This document shows positions 17,000 to 25,406 of a DNA stretch of 64,000 bases, piece by piece. The stretch is taken from assembly GCA_963664585.2 (NCBI GenBank), contig CAXXEO010000005.1:1-64000 (forward strand), in the 5' to 3' direction. The number at the start of each line of letters is the position of its first letter. Position 1 is the stretch's first letter. Source of the stretch: G963664585 sp963664585. GTDB taxonomy: Bacteria; Bacillota; Clostridia; Oscillospirales; Ruminococcaceae. The notes beneath the pieces were generated by a model. That model did no database searches and had not been told where the DNA came from. It saw only the letters and a list, made by a program, of their open reading frames with translations. Both the position numbers and the translations under genes were made by a program.

Positions 17000-18665
17000 C
17001 TATTTATTCTCGTCTTGCTCTCTAATCTGGATACGGCGTATCTTGCCACTGACTGTTTTGGGCAGTTCGGCGACGAACTCAACCACGCGTGGGTATTTAT
17101 AGGGAGCAGTGACATGCTTGACATGCTCCTGGAGCTCCTTCGTCAGCTTGTCTGACGGTGTATAGCCCCTAGCCAGCACGATGGTGGCCTTGACGACCTG
17201 TCCCCTGATCGGATCCGGTACAGCGGTGACTGCACATTCAAGCACAGATGGATGGGTTTGCAGAGCACTTTCCACCTCAAAGGGACCAATACGGTAACCA
17301 GAGCACTTGATCACATCGTCATTCCGGCCCACAAACCAGAAATATCCCTCTTCATCGCGCCATGCCGTATCCCCTGTGTTATAGCTGTCGTTGACAAAAG
17401 CGCGGGAATTAGCCGCATCGTCCTCACGGTAACACTTAAACAGGCCTGTGGGGTAGTATTTGCTGAGATTTTTGACCACGATAGAACCGACGATTCCATC
17501 CTCACAGGGTTGGCCATTTTCATCCACGATATCAAGATCATACAGCGGCGATGGCTTTCCAGTGGAGCCGAGGCGCGCCTCAAACCAAGGAAAATTGGCC
17601 AGCAGAACACTGGACTCGGACTGGCCAAAGCCTTCCACGATGGGAAGGCCAGTGGCTTCTTTGAAACGGTTGTATACCTCAGGATTAAGGGGTTCACCTG
17701 CAGTTGAGCAGTGCTTAATGGAGGAAAAATCGCAGCTTGAGAGGTCTTCATGGATCAGAAAACGGTAGATCGTGGGCGGTGCGCAAAAGGTGGTAAGCCG
17801 CAGACGGTCTATGGTCTTAAGCATCAACTCTGGGACAAATTTTTCAGTATCATAGGCCACAATGACAGCGCCGCAAATCCACTGGCCGTATATCTTCCCC
17901 CAACCGAACTTCGCCCAGCCTGAGTCAGACACGGTGAGATGGAGTCCCCCGTCCTCGACTCTCTGCCAGTATTTAGCGGTAGTAATATGCCCCAGTGGGT
18001 AGGTGTAGTCATGAAGAATCATCTTTGGCATGCCGGTTGTACCAGAGGAAAAATAAATCAGCATTGGATCTGACGCCACCGTGCCTTGATCCCCTGTAGG
18101 TCTTGAAAACTCTGGAGAAGCGGCAGCGAGAAGGGCACGAAAATCAACAGCGTCTGCCGGTGTTTTTTCTCCCACCACGGCCAGATGGGTAAGGGTTTTA
18201 CAATGAGGTCTTGCTTGAGCGATGTTCGCGAGCATTCCCTCATCATCAACAGTTGTGATGACTTTGACAGAGGCGGCATTGCAGCGGTATTCAATATCCT
18301 TTTGTGTCAGCTGAAAGGTTGCCGGGATTACGATAGCCCCGATGCGGTGCAGGCCTAGTATGCAAAACCAGACCTCGGGTCTCTGCTTAAGCATCAGCAT
18401 GACCGTATCTCCTTTTTTCACACCGAGAGAACGGTAAACATTGGCCGCCTGACAAGAGAGCGAAGATACCTCGCCAAAAGAATAGCGGCGCTCATCCCCG
18501 GCGTCATCACACCAAACAAGAGCGGGGTTTGTCAAAATTTTCTTCAGCCCATGCATCCACGACATCATATGCAAAGTTAAAGTCTGCCGGAATATCCAAG
18601 TGGTAGTTCGCCTTGAAGTCTTCATAACTTTTAAATTCGGTATTTTTTAAAAATCGGTTTATCAT
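17000..18665 (-). pseudogene. AMP-forming acyl-CoA synthetase, one-base frameshift
   Basis: An ANL-superfamily ligase activating a carboxylic acid (medium-chain or aromatic acyl type) with ATP and CoA. The P-loop motif LIYFSSGTTGMPKM, GEPLNPEVYNRF and the C-terminal VSGKIRR lysine are present. The true start is ATG 18665 (MINRFLKNTEF), with AGGGAG 8 bases upstream. The N-terminal frame and the main frame join only if one base is removed from the GGGG run at 18524-18527, after which the join reads FDKPALVWCDDAGDE. The repaired length is about 554 residues. It is either a recent pseudogene or a sequence error. It is downstream of the HTH-cupin gene, which carries the same kind of defect. Confidence 0.8.
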
Positions 18666-18676
18666 AATTGGGCTCC

Positions 18677-19226
18677 CTATCCATTAATAATTGTGATGAA
18701 TTTTGCTGGACCATCAATGGCACGCTGACCGTGAGGGATGCTTGGATTAAAATAGATGCTGTCCCCCGTACTAAGCTCAAGTTCTTTGCCAGCGATGCGT
18801 ACACCAATCTTCCCCTCCAACACAAAGTTGAACCTCCTGTCCACCATGCACAACAAGGTCGGGGGCTTTATCAGCCGGCTCGATGGTAACGATCATGGGT
18901 TCCATACTCCTGCCAATATAGTTAAAGGCAAGGGCAGAAAAGCCATAGCCCTTATATCTCTCCACTGTTACGCCTCTTCCCTGGCGGACAACGGTGTAGC
19001 TGTCCATCTTGGGAGTCTCACCGGTTAGAAGTACGGTTGGGTCCACATTCATTGCAGCGGCAATCGTATACAGCACGCTGATGGGCATATCGTTCAGTCC
19101 GTTTTCATACTGTAGATAAGCCTCTTCACTTTTACCAATAGCATCGGCAATCTGGGATGCAGGTATATCAAGGATCTCTCTCAATTCCTTCATTCTCTCG
19201 GCAATCTGTCTGAGTTGTTCTTCCAT
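18677..19226 (-). pseudogene. HTH-XRE regulator with cupin domain, one-base frameshift
   Basis: An N-terminal XRE-type helix-turn-helix (IADAIGKSEEAYLQYENG) is followed by a C-terminal cupin sensor. The frame from 19226 ends early at 18777. Removing one base at CC 18833-18834 restores a cupin ending in GDSIYFNPSIPHGQRA and a stop at 18677, about 182 residues. The product should regulate the acyl-CoA synthetase 11 bases downstream. RBS AGGAGG precedes ATG. Confidence 0.8.
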
Positions 19227-19353
19227 GCATATGCCTCCTTGATTATATTTTAATTTTCATTATAGCAAATTGGTAATTTTCATTCAATGTTTTTGCATAT
19301 AAAAATTCTATTTATTAGATATGACACTAAGTATTAGTGCTTTTAAATGTTTT

Positions 19354-19463
19354 CCAGTATATTGTCTCATCTTAAACTTGTATATTCCCCCGCCCAAGGC
19401 GGGGGAATATACAAGCGCATTTAACCCATTGTCATATAGAATTTAGTTGCAACAAAGTACTAG
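19354..19463 (+). repeat. Family B hairpin repeat, copy B5
   Basis: 110 bp. Left end CCAG (changed from CTAG), right end CTAG. The 18-3-18 hairpin has loop CAA. Confidence 0.9.
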
Positions 19464-19567
19464 TGGCTTGTAAAACCTAAAACTTGTATTTAAAGGATTC
19501 AGAATATTCTGTATATCTCCCGTCGGCGGCGGGGGATATACAAAGCTAAGATTTTACAGAGGACTAG
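19460..19567 (+). repeat. Family C hairpin repeat, copy C1
   Basis: 108 bp. It shares the CTAG at 19460-19463 with B5. Right arm GGCGGGGGATATACAA; left arm degenerate; ends CTAGTGGCTTGTAAAAC and GATTTTACAGAGGACTAG. Confidence 0.8.
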
Positions 19568-19576
19568 TTAATAAAT

Positions 19577-19626
19577 AACAGCAATTGATTAGCCATCGCT
19601 TATCTGATGGTTAGTCGATTGCTGTT
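19577..19626 (-). terminator. Long terminator hairpin
   Basis: 21-base arms (AACAGCAATTGATTAGCCATC) with two G-U type differences. It is placed to end the apbE unit, whose last gene stops at 19664. Confidence 0.75.
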
Positions 19627-19663
19627 TAATCATATTTTTATGGCATACTGGCACTCGGACTAC

Positions 19664-20065
19664 TTAAGAAACCGTTAGATAGGATAAAAGGGTATAGTTG
19701 AGACCCCATTTAAAGAAACTTATATTTACAGCTATGAAGAAGATGGTCAGCACTAAGTCCAGCCAATTCTTGTTTCTGACTGACATTCTGACAGACATAA
19801 AGAGAAAGTACATTGTTATTACAAAGCCGGCCACCCCGGTATAGCTTTGAAAGTTCGGTACAGGATTGGCAATGTAGAGGCTATATGTGTGAAACATGCG
19901 GCTAAAAAAGCCAGAGCCTGTAAAGTAGGCTAAGGCAAAAAGAAATGCAGGGATGGCAGCAAAAAGATAGAGTATCCATTGCCAGCAATATTTGAATACT
20001 TCTTTTTTTTCCTCAAAAACGGGTGTTTTTCTATATCCTGTGAGACGAATGTTGGGTTTTGCCAT
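19664..20065 (-). CDS. Small membrane protein next to apbE
   Basis: A 133-residue protein with about three to four predicted membrane helices (WILYLFAAIPAFLFALAYF, VAGFVITMYFLF, LVLTIFFIAVNISFF) after a basic N-terminus. I do not recognise a family. The start at 20065 (MAKPNIRL) has AGAGGA 9 bases upstream; the ATG at 20086 has none. It follows apbE by 28 bases and is probably co-transcribed, hinting at a role in a membrane flavoprotein or redox function. Confidence 0.6.
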   Translation of the reverse strand: MAKPNIRLTGYRKTPVFEEKKEVFKYCWQWILYLFAAIPAFLFALAYFTGSGFFSRMFHTYSLYIANPVPNFQSYTGVAGFVITMYFLFMSVRMSVRNKNWLDLVLTIFFIAVNISFFKWGLNYTLLSYLTVS

Positions 20066-20093
20066 AATAAAACGTCCTCTTTTCATTCTGTTT

Positions 20094-21170
20094 TTAACCC
20101 TGAGAAGCGCCGCCCATCACCTTCAGCATCGGTATAAGGCCGGCGGTGGTCTTTACGCTTCCGTCGGAGAACACCCAATAAGCCTCGACGCCATACTTTT
20201 GCGCCATCATCAAACTTTCCTCATAAGGCAGGATATACAAGGTTGTGGAGAAAATGTCTGCAAGCCCCGAATCCTTAATCACAACGGTGACCGAGCGATA
20301 ATATTCAGCAGGCATCAGTGTGGCTGGATCAGTGATGTGATGGATACGTTTGTTTCCCATCATATAATACCGCTCATAGTCTCCGCTTGTCACCACCGAA
20401 CTGTCGTTCAAAAAAACAGTATCAAGGCTTGAATCTTCTGTGTCACGGGGATTTTTATTGGGATTTTGTATCCCGACACTCCATGTTTTGCGGCCCGCGT
20501 CCTCTGGCTTGTCAAAAACTCTGACATTCCCACCACTGGAGATAGCAAAAGAGTGAAGCCCAGCCTCATACAACTCTTTTCCCGCCAACTCAGTGGCATA
20601 GCCCTTCGCCACCGCGCCCAGATCAAGGGACATTCCCTCTTCGGTGAGGAAAACAGTACCCGCTTGGGCATCCACGATCACTTTGTCAATATCGGTGTGG
20701 GCGGCCGCCTGTTTGAGAATATCATCCGGTGGCAGAATCGCATTTGAAGAATCATTGCCATACAGCATCAGATAGTTATGCCAGATTAAGGTCACAGGGC
20801 CAAAGGCAATATTGAATTTTCCATCTGTTTTCTGATACCATTCTTTTGAAAAAAGAAGTATGTCAATGATTCGCTTGTCCACCTTAACAGGGCTTTTTCC
20901 AGCATTCTTGTTGATAGTGCAGATATTATTGATCCCTTCGTACTCCGTGAAGCGGTCATAAAGCCGGCTGAGTTCCTGAAAACGCGCCTCTAAGTTCGTC
21001 ATCTTCTGAGAGAATGCCTTCTCAGTTTTGCTGTATCCCACCACTTGTATAATGGTGTCGAAAACGCCAAAAAACTGATAATTATATTTTTCATCTTTCA
21101 CGAGGTTATCGCACGAAGCAGAGGACAATATAATGAATAAGCTGATGATTATTGACAAAGCTTTTTTCAT
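20094..21170 (-). CDS. apbE: FAD:protein FMN transferase, lipoprotein
   Basis: ApbE-type flavinyltransferase that attaches FMN covalently to threonine in target proteins outside the membrane. Starting at 21170 the product has 358 residues with a lipoprotein signal ending SSASC (Cys20). Family motifs include LYDRFTEYEG, FNIAFGPVTLIWH, MSLDLGAVAKGYA and ISSGGNVRVF; the metal site is around TSGDYERYYM and HHITDP. It heads a two-gene unit with a small membrane protein and is divergent from a small lipoprotein gene. Confidence 0.92.
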   Translation of the reverse strand: MKKALSIIISLFIILSSASCDNLVKDEKYNYQFFGVFDTIIQVVGYSKTEKAFSQKMTNLEARFQELSRLYDRFTEYEGINNICTINKNAGKSPVKVDKRIIDILLFSKEWYQKTDGKFNIAFGPVTLIWHNYLMLYGNDSSNAILPPDDILKQAAAHTDIDKVIVDAQAGTVFLTEEGMSLDLGAVAKGYATELAGKELYEAGLHSFAISSGGNVRVFDKPEDAGRKTWSVGIQNPNKNPRDTEDSSLDTVFLNDSSVVTSGDYERYYMMGNKRIHHITDPATLMPAEYYRSVTVVIKDSGLADIFSTTLYILPYEESLMMAQKYGVEAYWVFSDGSVKTTAGLIPMLKVMGGASQG

Positions 21171-21530
21171 TGTACACCCCATTTATGAAATCTCATTTTT
21201 TTGAGTTATAGCCAATTAACTTAAAAACTGGCTATATAAAAAATGCCATTTTCTTCCCCCGCCTTGGGCGGTGTAAGAAATCACAAGCTTGTTTTCAAGT
21301 TAACCAACTATATTTTTAACATTATAACAAATTATCTGATTATTTTAAATCATTTTCTATTGATTGTTTATTTTTTATCAATTTTCACTTGTGCTCATTA
21401 GTCATTTATAGTATCATTATATTGTGCAATAAAACCCATTCCCAAACAAAAATTGTGTAAGCCCATCTTTTTTTCCGTCAGCAACGAAAAAAAGGATGCA
21501 GAAAAACTCTCATGTACCAAGGAGGTTAGC
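21171..21530. other. Divergent intergenic region with repeat A6
   Basis: 360 bases. Repeat A6 occupies the left third; the AT-rich remainder should hold promoters for the lipoprotein gene. Confidence 0.45.
21207..21312 (+). repeat. Family A hairpin repeat, copy A6
   Basis: 106 bp. The right arm of the hairpin is damaged (GGGCGGTGTAAGAAA), so this copy is decaying. Confidence 0.9.
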
Positions 21531-22046
21531 ATGAAAAAAATCATCGTTTTGACCCTTGTTCTCCTTTTTGTCGCTGGTTGCTCGTCGAACGCTGCCATTA
21601 AGGTTGGACTGGGCACCTACACTTCTCTGAAAAGCTCAAAGGCTGCCACAGCACAAGCGGAGGGTACCGCTCAGGTCGATGTGACATCTTGTGCGCTCGC
21701 TGTTGATGCCAACGGTAAAATCGTAGAAGTATCATTTGACGTTACACAGGGTAAGGTAAAGTTTAATGCGGCCGGTGTTATCTCTACTGACCTCGCAGCC
21801 GAAGTCAAATCCAAGAAGGAGTTGGGCGATGCCTATGGCATGAAAGCCGCTTCTCCCATCGGCAAGGAAGTCAACCAGCAGATCACAGCCTTGGAATCCT
21901 ATATGATTGGGAAGACCGTTGCAGAGGTTGTCGGAATGAAGACGAAGGACAGTGCTCCTGATGTTGACGCTTTGAAGTCCACTGTCACGATCAAAGTTGA
22001 TGACTACTTGAAGGCTCTGGCAAAAGCCAACGCAAACGCTGTATAA
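21531..22046 (+). CDS. Small exported lipoprotein
   Basis: 171 residues with a lipoprotein signal (VAGC, Cys17) and AAGGAGG 5 bases before the ATG at 21531. The mature part has a beta-rich start, then motifs KSKKELGDAYGMK and GKEVNQQITALESYM. These resemble clostridial and listerial lipoproteins that occur with flavin-based extracellular electron transfer, but I cannot confirm a named family. Its divergent position from apbE supports a redox link only by inference. A strong terminator follows. Confidence 0.65.
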   Translation: MKKIIVLTLVLLFVAGCSSNAAIKVGLGTYTSLKSSKAATAQAEGTAQVDVTSCALAVDANGKIVEVSFDVTQGKVKFNAAGVISTDLAAEVKSKKELGDAYGMKAASPIGKEVNQQITALESYMIGKTVAEVVGMKTKDSAPDVDALKSTVTIKVDDYLKALAKANANAV

Positions 22047-22057
22047 TGTACGTTTTG

Positions 22058-22087
22058 AAATGGGTCGGTCTGTTGACCGGCCCATTT
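22058..22087 (+). terminator. Terminator of the small lipoprotein gene
   Basis: AAATGGGTCGGTC and near-exact complement around TGTT. Confidence 0.8.
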
Positions 22088-22115
22088 ATAACATTTTCTA
22101 AACAAATGAGATTTC

Positions 22116-22160
22116 TTACTATCTGACTGCCCCTCCACAGGCGGAGCAGTCAGATAGTAA
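22116..22160. terminator. Bidirectional terminator with 3-base loop
   Basis: 21-base arms beginning TTACTATCTGACTGC with two mismatches and loop ACA, followed by a T7 tract. It lies between convergent genes. Confidence 0.85.
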
Positions 22161-22173
22161 TTTTTTTACAAGA

Positions 22174-22434
22174 TTATTCCAGTGCTGCCTTCAATACATT
22201 TTCAACTGCTTCTATCGTGGGAACGCCCTCAAGAAGCTTCTTTCCACCCACAAAATAGGTGGGAACATACCAATAGTTATAGCCCTTGATACGCTCTGGT
22301 TCTTTTTCTTCATCGATGACATCTATCTCGACCCGCTTATATTCGGGGTGTCGCAGACAGAGCTCTTCCATCATCGCAAATGCCCGGTGGCAGTACGGAC
22401 AATCTTCCAAAATCATCATAACTACCTTTTTCAA
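22174..22434 (-). CDS. Glutaredoxin-like thioredoxin-fold protein
   Basis: An 86-residue protein with the redox motif CPYC at about 12-15 and the cis-proline element YVPTYFVGG near 57-65. This is the compact glutaredoxin or thioredoxin-like fold. It starts at TTG (22434) with AAGGATGAG upstream. It probably acts as a disulfide reductase. It is 40 bases downstream of the HD-domain gene and may be in the same unit. Confidence 0.85.
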   Translation of the reverse strand: MKKVVMMILEDCPYCHRAFAMMEELCLRHPEYKRVEIDVIDEEKEPERIKGYNYWYVPTYFVGGKKLLEGVPTIEAVENVLKAALE

Positions 22435-22474
22435 CTGTTCTCATCCTTTGCTATCATGATGTCTATTAGCCAGA

Positions 22475-23050
22475 TTAAAGTTTTTGGCTTTCTTCGCAGC
22501 ACGCTTCCATCAGATAGGCTGCGCGGATATCTGCAATATGCAACTTTACCGCCAGCGGATATTTTTCGAAGGCGTGACCAATGGCAAAACTTCCGCCCTT
22601 GACCGCCTCATCGAACCCACCCATGTGCCATCGTATCGCCACAGCTTCAGCAGGCTTAAGACGTAGAAATCGTTCAATCAGATATACTGATTTTTCTCCA
22701 TGCCCATAGGGGAAAGCGTCTTCCACCTGATAGTAGGGCACTTTTTCCCACGCACCCGTCTGTTCATTTTTGACATTACGCTGGGACATTTTATAATAGT
22801 TGGCCTTGCATAGATCGTGCAGCAATCCGCAAATGGCAAGGCTTTCACGGTTTTCGTCCTCATATTCAAGCATGACCTTGGCTACATTCAGGCTATGCCG
22901 GACAAGGCCGCCCGGTTCGTTGAGGTGAAACCGAGTACTCGCCGGTGCGGTAAAGAAGTCTGTTTTCTCTAGCCAACTCAAAAGTTCTTCGCACCCCTGT
23001 CTGCTGATGTTCGCCTTATATAGCTCGGAAAATTCCTGTTTTTGATCCAT
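22475..23050 (-). CDS. HD-domain phosphohydrolase
   Basis: 191 residues with a metal-dependent HD fold: HSLNV, the HD doublet in LLHDLCKANYY, and further histidines in YGHGEKS and IRWHMGG. It probably hydrolyses a nucleotide or related phosphoester; the substrate is unknown. The start at 23050 is fixed by AAGGAGGG 6 bases upstream; an in-frame ATG at 23092 lacks one. It is co-directional with the glutaredoxin-like gene. Confidence 0.8.
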   Translation of the reverse strand: MDQKQEFSELYKANISRQGCEELLSWLEKTDFFTAPASTRFHLNEPGGLVRHSLNVAKVMLEYEDENRESLAICGLLHDLCKANYYKMSQRNVKNEQTGAWEKVPYYQVEDAFPYGHGEKSVYLIERFLRLKPAEAVAIRWHMGGFDEAVKGGSFAIGHAFEKYPLAVKLHIADIRAAYLMEACCEESQKL

Positions 23051-23174
23051 AGTAAGCCCTCCTTTTCCGATATTATAACACATATTGATCAAAAATAACT
23101 GTACAGAATAGAAGGGGAGGAAAAATCTTCCCTCCCCCTCAGACTGGGCATTGTTAATTAAAAATAAACGTTAC

Positions 23175-23218
23175 TCAGTTCTCTTTTTCCAGCTGTGGCG
23201 GGGAAAAGAGGACTGAGC
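23175..23218. repeat. Decayed core hairpin
   Basis: CTCAGTTCTC and GAGGACTGAG form the outer arms; the inner right arm GGCGGGGAAAA is intact but the left core has lost its complement. Loop TGT. Confidence 0.5.
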
Positions 23219-23384
23219 ATAAAAGACTTTTTAAACTGAATTAGTATAAGGGGCCAAAGTCCCTTTTTCAAAAATTGCCCTAAGCAGGCTATACGAATCC
23301 CAAATGAAACGAGTTTCTTATTTCTGTTTCCCCCATTTCCGACAGGAGAAGCAGGGACAAAAAATTAATGCAATTAAACAGGTT

Positions 23385-23467
23385 CTAGTATATGGGTTAA
23401 ATGTTCTAGTATATTCCCCCGCCTTCGGCAGGGGAATATACTAGTTTAAGATGTTGCATTGTACTAG
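23385..23467 (+). repeat. Family B hairpin repeat, shortened copy B6
   Basis: 83 bp between CTAG ends. The hairpin arms read CTAGTATATTCCCCCGCC and GGCAGGGGAATATACTAG, a matched T-A to A-T change. Confidence 0.85.
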
Positions 23468-23558
23468 GTTCATGCACCCGCAGAGGACACATTTGATTAA
23501 CAGCATAGTTACCGCATAATATAGAGTTATCTAAGGAAGTTTATCACTTCCTTTTCTT

Positions 23559-23906
23559 TCATACTGTGATGATACTGGCACCTGATTTCAGATATGCTGT
23601 GAGAAGCTCACCTGTGCCATCCACATGAATGCCCAGCTTCTCAAGCTTTTCAATTGCCCTGTGCCGGGCTGCGCATGCGACGCAGACCGTTACCTCCACT
23701 CCTACATGGCGGAGCATCTCCACCTGCATTTGAGCAGCTTCATCCTCACATAAAATCTCCACCGAGGGTCCCCATACCAATAGCTCCACTCGCTTCCACC
23801 AGTCTTTTAAAAGACTGTCACGTGCATATTGAAAGGCCATGTCGGCCGCCGCAATGCGGTCAGCATTTATCCACAGCACAACAAGGGTATCGGATGAATC
23901 GTCCAT
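23559..23906 (-). CDS. DsrE-family protein
   Basis: A 115-residue alpha/beta protein of the DsrE/DsrF-like (YchN) fold: VVLWINADRIAAADMAFQYA at the N-terminus, LLVWGPSVEILCEDEAAQ in the middle and a conserved VCVACAAR cysteine loop. Relatives carry or relay sulfur, but many function unknown. It is monocistronic, followed by a small hairpin. No sulfur-relay partner genes are nearby. Confidence 0.75.
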   Translation of the reverse strand: MDDSSDTLVVLWINADRIAAADMAFQYARDSLLKDWWKRVELLVWGPSVEILCEDEAAQMQVEMLRHVGVEVTVCVACAARHRAIEKLEKLGIHVDGTGELLTAYLKSGASIITV

Positions 23907-24090
23907 CTACTTACACCTTCTTCAGCATTGTATAATACAGTATAAGCAAGGATTATAAAACGGTGCGTATCAAGCCACTCAGTCGAAAAAACCATTTTCT
24001 TTCATCCACAAGGAAATTTGGCAATAGGACAGTGAAAAAATAGAGTATCTGCGAAAGGGACAAAGTATTTTTACGTCCCCCGCTACATAT

Positions 24091-24135
24091 TTTTGCCGCT
24101 TCTTCCCCGTCAAAAGTGGGAAAGCAGCGGCAAAA
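24091..24135. terminator. Hairpin downstream of the PPIase gene
   Basis: TTTTGCCGCT pairs with AGCGGCAAAA, and CTTCCC with GGGAAAG inside. A second hairpin lies at 24163-24196. Confidence 0.55.
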
Positions 24136-24162
24136 TAACGTTTTATTTGGAATTCGTATGAG

Positions 24163-24196
24163 AAGGGCCGCCGGTGAATAGCTCCGACGGCCTTTT
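24163..24196 (-). terminator. Terminator of the PPIase gene
   Basis: AAGGGCCGCCGG pairs imperfectly with CCGACGGCCTT. It lies 3 bases beyond the stop codon side of the gene. Confidence 0.65.
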
Positions 24197-24198
24197 AC

Positions 24199-24666
24199 TT
24201 ATAGGGTAATAGACTTTATGATCTGGGGTTTCACGGGGCGGTCAGATCTGTCCGTTTTCTCATTCGCAATTTCATCCACCACATCCATGCCATCGGTCAC
24301 CTTGCCAAAAGCGGCATACTGGCCATCCAGGTGGGGTGAGTCAGCGTGCATAATAAAAAACTGTGAGCCGGCCGAATTCGGACTGGATGAGCGGGCCATG
24401 GAGAGGACTCCACGGGTGTGCTTAATCGGGTTGTTGACTCCATTCGAGGCAAATTCGCCCTTAATCTGATGACCGGGACCGCCCATTCCTGTACCGTCCG
24501 GGCAGCCGCCCTGAAGCATAAAGCCCTTGATAACGCGGTGGAAGATCAGCCCATTGTAGAAGCCCTCCCCTACAAGTTTCTCAAAGTTTGCAACCGAAAT
24601 CGGTGCAAATTCGGGATAGAATTCAACAGTGATCTTTTTACCATTTTCCATCTCAATAATAGCCAT
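24199..24666 (-). CDS. Peptidyl-prolyl cis-trans isomerase, cyclophilin type
   Basis: A 155-residue cytoplasmic cyclophilin. Landmarks are FHRVIKGFMLQGG (catalytic Arg in FHR), SMARSSSPNSAGSQFFIM and FGKVTDGMDVVD. The start at 24666 (MAIIEMENG) has AAAGGA 8 bases upstream; longer in-frame starts would run into the end of ybaK. It accelerates proline isomerisation during folding. It is 37 bases downstream of ybaK. Confidence 0.92.
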   Translation of the reverse strand: MAIIEMENGKKITVEFYPEFAPISVANFEKLVGEGFYNGLIFHRVIKGFMLQGGCPDGTGMGGPGHQIKGEFASNGVNNPIKHTRGVLSMARSSSPNSAGSQFFIMHADSPHLDGQYAAFGKVTDGMDVVDEIANEKTDRSDRPVKPQIIKSITL

Positions 24667-24703
24667 AGTATTCATCCTTTCTATCTTAACCGGAATCCTC
24701 CGG

Positions 24704-25180
24704 TCAATCTGTTGCAATCTTGGCATAAGCAGCCCCGGTCACCGTGATCAGATCATCGGGGGGCAGTTCAATCTGGCTGCCGATTCGCCCTGCACTGAAA
24801 ATAATAGTTCCCATTTCTTGCGCACTCTCATCAATCGTCGTCCGGTATCGCTTTTTCATGCCAATCGGAGAGCAGCCGCCCTTGATATAACCGGTCAGCT
24901 TGTTGATCTCATCCACCTTCACCATTTCGATCGACCTTTCACCCACCGCTCGTGCGGCAGCTTTCAAATCAAGCTCACGGGAGACCGGAATCACAAAAAC
25001 ATAGATCTCACGGCTCGCACCGCGCGTCACAAGGGTTTTAAACACCTGATGATAGGGCTTTTGTATACTGTCCGCCACAGCTGTTCCGTCCATCCATTCT
25101 CCTGTGGGATAGCTGTGAGAGAAATAGGTAAGTTTAGCGCTTTCCAACTGGCGCATAGCATTTGTTTTTGTCTCAGCCAT
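24704..25180 (-). CDS. ybaK: Cys-tRNA(Pro)/Cys-tRNA(Cys) deacylase YbaK
   Basis: A 158-residue trans-editing enzyme of the YbaK/EbsC family that hydrolyses mischarged Cys-tRNA(Pro). The family pattern is clear: VFKTLVTRGASREIYVFVIP, LDLKAAARAVG, the conserved GYIKGGCSPIGMKKR and an AGRIGSQIEL C-terminal segment. AAGGAGG precedes ATG. It is the first gene of a unit with the cyclophilin. Confidence 0.9.
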   Translation of the reverse strand: MAETKTNAMRQLESAKLTYFSHSYPTGEWMDGTAVADSIQKPYHQVFKTLVTRGASREIYVFVIPVSRELDLKAAARAVGERSIEMVKVDEINKLTGYIKGGCSPIGMKKRYRTTIDESAQEMGTIIFSAGRIGSQIELPPDDLITVTGAAYAKIATD

Positions 25181-25406
25181 TCCTTTTCACCTCCTTGATC
25201 ACCGTTTTTGCATTTCCCCCGTGCCTTTGCCTCAGATGCACAGTTTAGGCGGCTGTCACTGTGGAAAGACGGAGTATATGCTTGCCATAATCATCGGAGA
25301 AATAGCAAAACCATATCTTGAATCCCGATGTCCTCTTGAACAATCTGAAATGATTCCATTCGTACCCCGCGCGACAAATGAGTATTGTACCGTTCATAAT
25401 CGGCGT

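Larger units (their letters stand above)
19227..19663. other. Repeat-filled intergenic region
   Basis: 437 bases holding repeats B5 and C1 fused through one CTAG, then a strong terminator. The promoter of the HTH-cupin gene should lie at the left end. Confidence 0.5.
23051..23558. other. Intergenic region with hairpins and repeat B6
   Basis: 508 bases with no gene. It contains a decayed core hairpin (23175-23218), the shortened repeat B6 and a small hairpin AAGGAAGT/ACTTCCTT at 23534-23554 just past the DsrE gene. Confidence 0.5.
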
